DNA from: Dactylorhiza incarnata
Lineage: Eukaryota; Streptophyta; Magnoliopsida; Asparagales; Orchidaceae
NCBI GenBank assembly: GCA_033032865.1
Contig: JAWHQI010000075.1
Coordinates: forward strand, 620,001-684,000
DNA: 64,000 nucleotides
Reading direction: 5' to 3'
This document shows positions 33,556 to 43,801 of this stretch, piece by piece. Within the stretch, counting starts at the first letter, position 1. Each line of letters starts with the position of its first letter. The notes beneath the pieces are model-generated. The model made no database searches. It was not told the origin of the DNA and saw only the letters and a list, made by a program, of their open reading frames with translations. Made by a program: the position numbers and the translations under genes.

Positions 33556-36539
33556 TCAAAATTTCCTTTTCTTAGAGGAGGAACATGCAGGAAAATCAGC
33601 AGTTGCTTCTTTTCCCTTGGCTGAGACCAGTTGATTTGCTGCAGCATCCATACTTTCAGCAACAATTTCCTCTTGGACTGTAGGCTCCTTGTTTTTAGCA
33701 GGTACAACAATGTCTTCAGTCAGATTTGTAGCTGTGTCCTTTTGAGCATTGGTTGCTTCAATCTCAGCTATCTTCCTCTCGTGCTCTTGCCTTCTAAAAT
33801 ACATGAATGGTTTTGGGATGTATTTAGATGGCATTCTTCTTGGGTTATTTTTCCTTACAAGATTTTCTGATGAATACCTTGTCTCTTTTTGTTTTCCTTT
33901 CAAGATGCTTTATCCATTCCTCAGATGGATATAACTTATCAATATCTTTGCATATTTGACCATGGCTTAGCCAGGCATTCAGGATTATCTCCTTGGAATC
34001 ATCACTCAAGTATTCAAAGTCAGGGTCTCTACTATTTTCATCCCTTTGTTTGGCCATGAATTCCTCAGTGAGCAACACATGCTCTCTTTCCCTTTTCTTT
34101 TTCAATCTCTGATTTTGTGTTATAGCCTCTTGATGAGGGAAATCCCAGTCTTCTACCCTATTAGCATCTAGTAAGGGCAGATTCAGAGCAATCCTTGTGC
34201 CTTATAGGACTTTCAGTGTGAGGTCAGAATTGATGAGTGCATTTGTATCCTCCCCCTTTCTGGCTTCTTCATAAATCTGGTGATGGAGGTCTTGCTTAGC
34301 TGTTGAGATTGTGCCAGAGAGAGTCTGGAAGACATTCTCAAAGTCAGCTTGAAGCACATCTTTAACTTGCTAACTTCTTCATTTAGATGGGAGGAGGTGG
34401 CTCTTGTATCAAGGGATTGGGACATGGTGGCAAGTTCTGCTCTCAGCTCTTCCTTGTAGCTGTCAGCTGCTTCATTTAACTTCATTGCAGTAGAATAGAC
34501 ATACTCTTGGAGATGATTTGCTGACTTCTCTATGACTTCATCTGTTTGACTGACATAGTTCTTGACATATCTTATGTCCTATTCAGACAGCTGGAGTCGC
34601 TTGTCCATAGATTTTAAAATTGTATTCTGAGAGATAACAGATTTTTCAGCCAGATCAAACCATGTTGTCATCTGCTTGTTGAGAATTGCAGTGGTCTCCT
34701 TTATTTCCTTGACTTCATACATGACTTCAGCCTTCACATTTCTGATGGACTGATCAACATAATCCATGACTGAGGTGGTTTATTGATCTATATGGGATTG
34801 CATGGAGGAGAGATGGGACTATAGTAGCATATTGATGGCATTGAGAAGAGCCTCATTGGGTGAGGTGGAAGTAGAGGCTTGCTGAATAGGAGACACTGGG
34901 GCTGGTGGTCTTGGAGAGCTTGGAATATTGAGGATATTGATGACTGAGTGGACTGGAGGTTCATGCAGGTCTACATCTGTGTCATCCACCAGCTCAACAC
35001 CCGTTGTCATGGCATTAATATGATCAGGATGGAGCTGATCATCATCCAACCCATCTTCAGAATCATTATCTTGATGATCATCTAGATTGTCTTCATCATC
35101 AAGAGCTTGCCTCTCCCCCTCAGAGAGTGCATCCTTGTCAGATGAATCTAGGAAGGATATAACTTCATCTTTCTCTGAAGGTGGCTCTTTTTGCACTTCC
35201 CCTTCAGGTAGGTCAACTTGTATGGATGAGTCCATGAAGTCAAGAACATGGTATTTTAGTGCTGATGACCCTTATGGTCCCTCCCCCTCAGATGGAGCAC
35301 TAGATGAACCTTGTGTAGGGATGGACCAAAGGGCTGGTTCATTATCAGGAATAAGTCTAATTCTTTCTTCAAGGTTGAAAATGAGTCTGTCAAGCTGACC
35401 ATGCATATCTTGGGCTGATGGCTTGATGTCTTCATCAGCATCATTGATGGTTGTTAGATCAGTAGGGGCTGGTTCTTATTGATGCTCCCCCTCATTTAGG
35501 TCATTCATTTGTCCTTGGGGAGCTAAGGTCCACATTAGTTTAATTTAATAGAATAGACAACTAAATTGATTTGCTATGAGTTATTGATTAAATGTGTAGG
35601 ATGAAGGTTTAGAGAGTAGTTACTTGGATGTTTGTTTGTGACTAGCTCCTGTGGATGGAGAGTATTTGTGTCATCCCGTGGAGCATTCTTGGCAGGAGAA
35701 TGTGATCTAGAGTCGGCAACAGCATCATCATTCTTATCTGAGGGGTCAGACTCAGAACTTGATAGTATTAGCCTTGATTTCTTAGAGGGTTTGGTAGTTA
35801 ATTTCTCGTTTCCTTTAGACTCAGTGGTCTACCTCATTGGAAGGACCCTTGTGAATCTGTCCAAGGTCTTGATATCCATCCTTTTGAGGTAATGAAGGCT
35901 TGATCCTTTAGAATTGATGAACTTGTCAGGGTGTGATTTCACTAGATATAAGGAGAGAATTCTTCCCATGTTGGGTGCCTGAAGGCATTCCTTTATTCTT
36001 TGAAAGATTACTACTCCCCAGGAGGTTTTCTTTTTCAGAATAATCCTAGTCATGAGGTCAAACATGTACTGGGAGATAGTATCATGTGAGCCAGGTTTGC
36101 AGAGGATAGCTTTTCCCACAATGTCTGATAATAGCTTCCCCTTCTGACTGAAGAACTTCCTTTTTAATGATCCAACCTTGGCATCATTATATTCAATCCA
36201 TTCCAATGCCCACTTCTTATCCTTCTCAGATATTTCTTCTTCCTCACTTGTGCTGCAGGATGAAAGATGAAGGGCTTTCTCTATCTTTGTTGGGGTTACT
36301 TTTATCCTTACTTCATTTATCTTGGATTTGATAGAGGACTTGGAGGAGGATAATCTGGCATTATTGAACCATTCCAGAACTTCAGTTCTGAAAATGGGGC
36401 TTGGTTCAGAGAGAAGGTATTCCAGTCCTTGATCTTCAAAGAGTTGAATTACTCCCTTGATATCTTCAGAAGCATGAGCAAAACCATTCCTAACTATTTC
36501 ATAACCCTCAAGAAGATCTTTCGAGCTTTTGGGAGCCAT
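33556..36539 (-). pseudogene. S2 extra 3' ORF (envelope-position ORF of SIRE-like elements), broken
   Basis: ATG at 36539 (MAPKSSKDLLEGYE). The first 236 codons are open; further pieces in varying frames run to 33556. The N-terminal part (conserved W and basic residues, YMFDLMTRIILKKKTSWG) resembles the plant-transposon-type domain often found in such extra ORFs. Then come a very acidic stretch (about 35010-35130), coiled-coil-like heptads (about 34210-34770) and a basic C-terminus. I see no clear signal peptide or membrane anchor, so an envelope role is not supported by sequence. It lies where SIRE elements carry their additional ORF. Stops and frameshifts make it a pseudogene. Confidence 0.7.
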
Positions 36540-36559
36540 TACTATAGGAGATGAAAGCG

Positions 36560-36900
36560 CTGGGATGGAAGAGAATGTGTTTCGTCTCGGCGGCTAGAAG
36601 TGAAGGGCGTGTGCCTTTCACTAAGCAAATGTCCTATTTATATGGCTTTAGACTTAGGTGAAATTAAACCTAGTAAATTAGATTTAATTGCGCTTATGAT
36701 TAAGTGAGAAATGGGTCAACTAGGGTTGCAATTAGACAACATATGATAGATCCAACCCATCTCAGCGGAACCGCTGGGACGGTGATCTATCCGCTGGGAC
36801 AGAGTGCAATCAGCCGCTGGGACAGTTTTAGCTGTCTCAGCGGCTCAGCTGAAACAGACTGATCTGTTTAAGCTGATCTTACAACTTAACCATCATTTAG
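36560..36900 (-). promoter_or_regulatory. Putative internal promoter of the S2 extra ORF
   Basis: Minus-strand TATAAATA (36635-36642) lies 93 bp before the ATG at 36539. About 130-230 bp further upstream (36765-36865) the motif CCGCTGGGACAG / CTGTCTCAGCGG occurs four to five times, matching the motif set upstream of the TATA box in the S2 LTR. The same motif-to-TATA spacing in both places suggests a duplicated LTR-type promoter. No transcript evidence is available here. Confidence 0.55.
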
Positions 36901-37019
36901 ATATGATTGATTTAAGGTCCTAAGCATGTCACTAATAGGGTTAATGTTTCAATACTTTAAATTACAACAAGTCAAGCATTATATTACACATGAGTGAAAG
37001 ATTTAAGTATTGTACCCTA

Positions 37020-37214
37020 TTCAACATTTAGCATTCCTATTTCAAGTTTGAAAGCATTAAGCTTAGCCTCATCCAAAGATAACCTTATGTCCATTCTTCA
37101 CAGGCTTGTAGTCCTGCAGAAGATTCCTTGTTCCTGTCATGTGCCTTGAGCACCCACTTGTCCAAGTACCAAATCTGGTTTAGGCTGGAACTTGAACTAA
37201 CCTGCAGAAGAAGT
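37020..37214 (-). pseudogene. S2 pol deletion scar (protease start fused to RNase H end)
   Basis: On the minus strand TTCTGCAGGTT is followed by the protease beginning (TGGTACTTGGACA, with a 1-base insertion breaking WYLDSG) and the next ~30 codons. At about 37081 the sequence jumps to GATGAGGCTAAGCTTAATGC, the last codons of copia pol as in S1 (21985-22042), ending TAG near 37029. About 3 kb between these points in S1 is absent. TTGGA at the join could be microhomology. Confidence 0.85.
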
Positions 37215-39113
37215 TTAGTTATCCTTAGGAGCCCAAGTAGCTTTGGGTCCTAGGTGCCTGTTAGCATGATAAAATGACCTTACACTAGCTGCACCCTTTG
37301 CAGGAAGGCTCATCTTTGCATATGACACATTGGGGTTGTGCCAACAATCTATGGCAAAGTGTCCCACTTTACCACAGCACCAACATTCATGAATGTTGTA
37401 TCTCCTCTTCTGAGCATTTCTTGATGGATGTGCAGCACAGTCCACATGTTCAGGAGGAGAAACAGCAGCTTTTCTCAAGTTTCTCTCAGCAATGATTTGA
37501 CTGAAGGTCAATCTGACTGCTGTCTTGGTTCTCTTTGTCCTGATGGCATCAGCTTGCAATGGCTTGGCAGCCATACAGGATCTGATGTCATCTGACAATG
37601 AGCAATAAGCCTTGTCACCATATTTGACAGCTGTCATGTTCTTAGCTGAGACAACCTTAGAAGGGCTTGCCTTCTTATTCTTGAATGTGGGGGCTGAGGT
37701 ACTAAATACAAATGGTCCAGGTTGGGCCATTTGAATTTTCTCATAAGGAGCGTTCCCAGCACTCAAACCCATGCCCTTTCTTTCATTATAGGATGGAGTA
37801 TTTTCCTTCCTATAAGAGCTTCCATTCCTCTAGTGACCACTAATGATTTCATGGTCATACCTATTGGAAGATAGCAATCCTCTTTGAAAGGTGGAATGAG
37901 GCTTAGCCTTACCCCTGCTCTTTTCTCCACTCCCTTCTCCAGTCTCCATCTTATTGATACCTGGTCCTCTTCTGCGGGATTGAGAGGAGAAGGAGTCAAT
38001 AATGGGTATCACAGTTTTAGGCTTGGAGAATTGATCCACAAGGCTTCTTTCCTTCACAAGCTTCTCCTCAAGATCCTTGATGATCTTGTCCTTCAGGGAA
38101 ATAGTGCTCAAGTGCACAACTGTTATCCCCTTTAGATGGCTAATCTGTCTGCTCATCTGACCCACCAATGTGGTTGATTCAGTGCAGTTGTTTTCAGCCA
38201 TCTTAAGGGATGCTATTTCCTGGGCTTGCCTCTTGGCAACCTTCTTGCTCTTTTTCAGAGCAGTCAACATAGCATCATACTTGTCAAACAATTGATTGAC
38301 ATCTTTCTCAGTTTCTGAACCACTTCCACCAATTGATGAAGGTGCTTTAGATTCTGGACATGCAACATGATCAGAAAGAGAAATGGAGGAAATTAATACC
38401 TGATCTTTGTCAGAACAATTCTGACTAGCTTCCTCATCAGTGAAGGCCATAAGGCTTAGCTAAACACAGTCTTCTTCATCCTCCTCTTCATCACTATCTG
38501 AGTGTGAAAGAGGGGCCCGGATTCCAACCTTTGCAGCTGGATAGTCTTCATCTTCTTCTGCTGCATACAGCCCAAAGTAGGCATCTTCTTCATTCTCTGA
38601 ATCTGATGTTGAATGATCAGATTCACTCCAGCTCCTTTCTTTCTTTGCTAGGAGGGATCTTTCTCCCTTCCTATCCCTGTGGTGATGATGCTTCTTTTCA
38701 CCACTCTCCTTTCTTTTGACTGGACAGACAGCTATGACATGTCCAGGTTTGCTGCAGCTATAGTAAATAATGTTATTAGAAGAATGTTTACTAGGTTTAG
38801 AGTCATACATGTCTCCCTTTGGGTGCAGTTTTTCAGATTTGTTGTTATCCTTCTTGTAGTGTGATGATGAGGAGGGCATGTTCTTCCATGGCTTCTTCTT
38901 CATCATCTTCTTGAACTGCTTAGAAAAGGCAGCAAACTCTTCATCAGAGGAAGAGCTTCCTGAGGTGCTGACTTCATGTTCAGCACTTCTCCTTGGAGGA
39001 GACACCATCTTGCCCTTGCTTCTCTTGGAGTTGTCATCTTTGAGAGCTACAGATTTCTCCCTTGCTTGAGCCCTTGAAGAGGTGTCCTCTTCCATCCTTG
39101 CAGACAGTTGCAT
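37215..39113 (-). pseudogene. S2 Gag, C-terminal two thirds
   Basis: The minus-strand frame runs from about 39113 (cut by S3) to 37215. It has a first zinc knuckle YSCSKPGHVIAVC (about 38725-38765), acid/serine-rich and coiled-coil parts, and a second CWCCGKVGHFAIDC (about 37345-37386). Two TAG stops (38460-38462 and 37830-37832) interrupt one continuous frame and both look like CAG to TAG. It ends KDN then TAA, directly before a pyrimidine tract and CAGGT. It is homologous to S1 Gag. Confidence 0.85.
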
Positions 39114-40599
39114 TGTGGGAACAACCCTATTACTGATTTGGGCTAGGATCACTATGTTTTAACTAAGTATCAAGTTGAACCCATTATATAGTTTAAGGGT
39201 CAAGTCTTTAGGATGTTATAGTGGCTAGAACTTAAGGAAAATTTAAGTTCCCAGCGTTCGACAAATGGCAAGTGGCATTCGACGAATGTCTAGCATCATT
39301 CGACAAATTGTTATCAGCAGACTGAAGTATTATAGCCAGTTCTAGCGCTCGACATTCTCTGAGCAGCGTTCGACAAATGGCAAGCAGCGTTCGATGAATT
39401 CCATCCAGAGCTCGACAAATTCTGTATTAAAGCTCAGTTCGACAAATACAAGTCCTGATTATTTATATCAGTTATTTTGTCAACACTCTGAACACAGATC
39501 GACGACTCCAACGGATATATTCAATACATTTAGACGTATTCAAGACAGGCAAGTAAGAATATTATTTTCCTTAAATATATTCCTTATTTCCTTTGTTCCA
39601 AGACAAGGATAGCCGTTGACATTTAATGCAAAGGAGTATTTCATGGCTAAGGAATTAAAGGACCTGTCAAAGTCGTTTTGTCTTTGTTGTTATTCCAAGA
39701 AAGAATTAAAGACAGATTATTCTATTTCCAAAAATAGAATATATTAAAGATAGACATTATTGTCTTATCTCTCTCGACAGAATTCAATTTAGCATTCTTG
39801 CATAATACAGAAAGATAACAACAAGGATAGAAAAAGAAAGAAGAAGAACATTCAGTCTACTATTCTCAGTCTTCTTCTTCTTCCTCAAGCAGCACTCATC
39901 CTCTCTCTGAGAACATCTTCTTCAACAACCATCTCTCAGATATTTGCTGCAAGTTCAAGTCTTCTACAAGAGCAATAAGGAATCTGAAGAACCTGTTCTT
40001 CCAGATCAATCTGCTACAGAAGATTTGTGTCTTCAAGAGAAAGCTTCTCCATCATCTGTCAACTACTTCAATCAGACAGGGGGAGCTTTACAACAAGTTC
40101 ACTAGAGTCTTCTCTCAGCATCTTGATAGAGAAGAACACTATAACCCTTTTCTCACCTCTCTTTTACAGGGTTAATACTCCCTTCAAAAGTGTAACTCCC
40201 TGGTGGCAAGACACCTGATCAAAAAATCCAGTTGGTTTTGAGCACCTGATCAAAAGCTCTGTGGTGTGTGGACACCTGATCAAAATCACCTTGGTGTTAG
40301 GGCACCTGATCAACCCTCCTAGTGGACTCCTACCAAAGGGTGGTAGAAGAGTGGACTACCCAGATTTATTGGGGAACCACTATAAATTCCTTTTGACTTC
40401 TGTGTGTGTTTATTTCTTTGTGTTGTGCTGTGTGCCTTTATTTATTCTATTTTTATGTTTATATATATATATATATCTCACTCTGCCTACATATATATAT
40501 AACACTATTTTGATTTCACTATAAAACTAAGGAAAAGTTTTAATACTCTATTCACCCCCACCCCCTCTAGAGTAACTTAAGATCTAACCTCCACTTTCA
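39114..40599 (+). mobile_element. S3 5' LTR (about 1.49 kb)
   Basis: Ends CACTTTCA at 40599 just before the primer site. It contains TTCGACAAAT / TTCGACGAAT repeats (39255-39450), TA-rich runs near 40456-40502, and a C-rich stretch CACCCCCACCCCCTCTAG before the end. No second copy is in the window, so the left edge is less certain than the right. Short frames within it are not genes. Confidence 0.75.
39255..39450 (+). repeat. TTCGAC(A/G)AAT repeats in S3 LTR
   Basis: About eight copies of GTTCGACAAATGG / ATTCGACGAATG / CTCGACAAATTC. TTCGACGAA is the complement of TTCGTCGAA, the core of the S1 and G2 arrays. Confidence 0.75.
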
Positions 40600-40601
40600 A
40601 T

Positions 40602-40613
40602 TGGTATCAGAGG
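40602..40613 (+). promoter_or_regulatory. S3 primer binding site (tRNA-Met)
   Basis: TGGTATCAGAGG two bases after the LTR. Confidence 0.9.
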
Positions 40614-40712
40614 TAGTTGATTCTTTACAGGCTAACACCTGAATCACAAAGATCAATTAGATCTTAAATTAATTTAGAGTTTTTTTATTTATCTATTTTC
40701 GGTTAAAAACTC

Positions 40713-42779
40713 ATGGCACAGAACAAGGAGTACTCAAGCACAAGACCTCCAATGTGCAATCTTAGCAAGTTTGCACTTTGGAAAGAAAGGATTAGGCTTT
40801 ATATGAACTCTATTGATGAAGAGATTTTCAATGTTATTCTGACAGGGCCTCCAGCACCTACAGCATCAACAAGCACTGAAGCAACAACAAACAACACTGT
40901 TGTACCACCTCCAGAATGGACTGAAGCTCAGAAAAAGCAGAGAAGTGCAGATGCTAAAGCCATGAACATTCTGGCTCAAACTATGTCTGATGACATATTT
41001 CAAAAAGTGGTTGAATGTACTTCAGCTAGAGAAATTTGGATTTCACTAAATAATATGGTTGCAGGTTCTGCAGATGAAAGAAAAGACAGAAGATCACACT
41101 TGATCTCTTTGTATGAAAATTTCAAGAAAGGAGAAACAGAGACAGTTGCTGATATGTACAATAGGCTCAGTCTTATAATAAATGAGCTGAAGACCTTGGA
41201 TAAAGTGATCACCATCACTGAGGTCAATGACAAGATCTTAATGTGCTTCCCCAGCACATGGGATTCAAGAATCTGACCAATCAAGGAGGCCAGAAGCCTA
41301 AATGAGATTACCACTGAAGCATTGTTGGGCAAGCTCAAATCCTATGAGCAGCTCATTAAATCCAGGGAAGCTGAAGCATCCACTTCATCTCCAGAAACAA
41401 AGAAAGAAAAGAGCATAGCTTTCAATGCAGCTGATGCAGAAGAAGAAAAGACTCCAAAAGATGAGGAGTTTATGAGTCTCTTAGCCAAGAGATTCTACAA
41501 AATGGCTAAGAAGGACTTCGGAAAGAAGGAGTCCAGATCAAGAGAAAAGCAAAGGTATGACAAATCAACTCCTAAAGAGGTTATTTGTTATGGATGCAGG
41601 AAACCTGGACACTACCTGACAGAATGTCCAGAAAATCAAAAGAAAAAGAAGAAAAAGGACAAAGAAGAGAACAGAAGCTTCAGCAAGTCTTCTTCCCACA
41701 AGCACAAAAAGAAGGGAAGAGGATTTATAGCAGAATCCTGGAGTGACACTGAATCTGAATCATCATCCAGCTCATCTGATGATGATGAAGAAAAGTCAAA
41801 GGAAAGTGACCAATGTCTGATGGCAATATATGACTCAGCCAGTGAGTCAGAAGATGCCTTCTCATCCAGCTCCAATGATGATGAAGATGAAAGAACATTC
41901 TGCATGATGGCTATCAATGCCTCAGGACATAATTCTGATAAGGAAAAATCAGAATCTGAAGCAGAAGATGATGAAGATTAGGTATTATCTAACTTTGATT
42001 TTACTTTAGTTGAATTCAAGGCTGAATTCAAAGTTCTTTGCTTAGACTTACTAAAATCTGAGAAAGAAATAATCTCACTCAGAAATAAGCTAGCTGACAT
42101 GAAAATTATAAGTGAAGAAAATATAAACCTTAAAAAGGATTTGGCTGCCTCCAGGGAACATATTGTTCTCATTGAGAGCAAGTTGTCTGAAGCCAAAAAG
42201 TTTGAAGAATCCCTAAATGGGAGAAGCATCAAACTGATGGACATAACAAGCATAGTTAATGCTAGACTTAATAGCAAATTGGTCTTGGGTGCCTCATCAA
42301 GTGAGCCACATCTAGTTAAGAAGAATATATTATCTACACCCATAAAATTCATATCTGCTAAAAGCAAAGGGGCTGTAGAAGCAAATAAAGATGTTTCAAG
42401 CAAGTCTGTTAAGAATAAGAGAATTCAGAAGAATTCGTCGAACGAAGCTTGACGAATAGATTGCAATTTGTCGAACAGAGATCGACGAAGACTTAAAACA
42501 GATTTCTAGTATAGTTATTACATGGACGGCGCTTGACGAAACCCTGTACATTCGTCAAACGGCGATCGATGAACTTACCCAAATTTGTCGAACAGAAACT
42601 ATACACAGAATTTCAGGAATTCTAATTCTAAACACACTAAAAATCCTTTTACTGAATGGATTATACCTCCAAGGAGATATCATTCACAAGGCTTTAAGGA
42701 TCAGCCTGAAATGTCCTTTATTTCTGAATATTGTGGACAAACAAATGGACCCAAGGTAGTCTGGGTCAAAAACAACTAG
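40713..42779 (+). pseudogene. S3 Gag, with stops
   Basis: ATG at 40713. Gag core with KFALWKERIRLYM and, after a TGA at 41274 (probable CGA), ITTEALLGKLKSYE. A CCHC zinc knuckle CYGCRKPGHYLTEC is at about 41590-41631, followed by acid/serine-rich repeats (41740-41980), a TAG at 41979, and a coiled-coil-like part to 42452. From 42424 to 42600 the frame crosses a TTCGTCGAAC-like array. It ends KNN then TAG at 42779. Unlike S1 and S2, no second CCHC motif is seen. All parts are in one frame. Confidence 0.85.
42424..42600 (+). repeat. TTCGTCGAA-type array inside S3 gag
   Basis: AATTCGTCGAACGAAGC, GCTTGACGAAT, TTTGTCGAACAGAGATCGACGAAG, CATTCGTCAAAC and others recur over 180 bp, recalling the array in the S3 LTR. 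Two segments resemble each other (TTTGTCGAACAGA at 42466 and 42587). Confidence 0.7.
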
Positions 42780-42794
42780 TTTATTTTTCTGTCT

Positions 42795-43801
42795 TTGCAG
42801 GTACACAGCTATTCAATGATAAAAGAATATTGGTACTTGGATAGTGGATGCTCAAAGCATATGACAGGAAACAAGGCCAATTTAAGCAATTATAAGGCAA
42901 AGCTTGGACCCAAAGTTGTCTTTGGAGACTCCAACTGTGGACAGACAAAAGGGTATGGACAAGTCAAGGTTGGAGCAGTGACATTCAAAGAAGTATCATA
43001 TGTCAAAGGTCTCAAGCACAACCTCATCAGCATAAGTCAGTTATGTGATGAAGGTTATCAGGTAACCTTTAACCCTTCCCAATGTCTTATTACCAATAAT
43101 AAAAATAAAAATGTATTATCTGGTATTAGACAAGGAAATATTTATCTAGTCAGTTTTGACTCTGCCAATACAGACATCTGTCTATTTAATTCAATAAGTA
43201 AGACAAATGAACTATGGCATAAAAGGCTAGGACACATTAACCTTAGAACTATTTCTAAGCTTTCTAAGGACAATCTTGTCAGAGGACTGCCTTCTGGTTC
43301 ATATAAGAAGGAAGGACTTTGCAGGGCTTGTCAATTAGGTAAGCAGACTAGAAGTAGTTTCAAATCTTTATCCAAGAGTGATTCACCTAGGATTCTGTAT
43401 CTATTGCATTTAGATCTTTTTGGACCAACTGCTATACAGAGCTTAGGAGGGAAGCATTATTCTCTACTTATTGTAGATGACTTCTCAAGATTCACTTGGG
43501 TGTTCTTTCTTAGGAACAAGTCTGATACTTTCAAAGTTCTAACAGACTTTCTCAGGTCCATCAAGACTGAGTACTCTACTGTAGTTGCATTGATCAGAAG
43601 TGATCATGGCACTGAGTTTGAGTCTCTACTGATAAGAGAATTCTGTGGAAAAGAAGGGATCAGGCAGTGTTTCTCTGCTCCTAGAAGCCCTCAACAAAAT
43701 GGGGTAGATGAAAGGAAAAATAGAAGAATAATTGAATCGGCAACTACATTGCTTGCTGATGCTCATTTGCCACTCTCCTTTTGGGCAGAGGCAGTGAACA
43801 C
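42795..43801 (+). pseudogene. S3 protease and integrase, 5' part
   Basis: Protease WYLDSGCSKHMTG (near 42834); flap region GYGQVKVG; GAG-pre-integrase LWHKRLGHIN with CRACQLGKQTR; integrase LHLDLFGP, RSDHGTEFES and GVDERKNRR, giving all three catalytic acidic residues. The frame is open from 42780 to the C1 insertion at 43801 (FWAEAVNT) and continues in frame at 63190. A pyrimidine tract with TTGCAGGT (42794-42803) lies just upstream, after the TAG ending gag. Confidence 0.9.
43797..43801 (+). repeat. Target-site duplication of C1, left copy (AACAC)
   Basis: AACAC at 43797-43801 recurs at 63190-63194. Removing C1 and one copy restores the S3 integrase reading frame exactly. Confidence 0.95.

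Larger units (their letters stand above)
31240..39113 (-). mobile_element. S2: deleted SIRE-like copia element, minus strand, 5' end beyond window
   Basis: Read on the minus strand from right to left: Gag (from 39113, truncated by S3), a deletion scar in pol, a noncoding stretch with a TATA box, a long extra ORF, a polypurine tract, and the 3' LTR at 31240-32629. It inserted in the G2 3' LTR; GCAGC at 31235-31239 is the likely left target duplication. Almost all of protease, integrase, RT and RNase H is missing, so it is non-autonomous. The rest of S2 and its 5' LTR should be found to the right of the window. Confidence 0.85.

Noticed and set aside
33556..36539. Calling the extra S2 ORF a true envelope protein
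   Set aside because: No signal peptide or membrane segment is evident; only its position between pol and the LTR matches the envelope-position ORF of SIRE elements.
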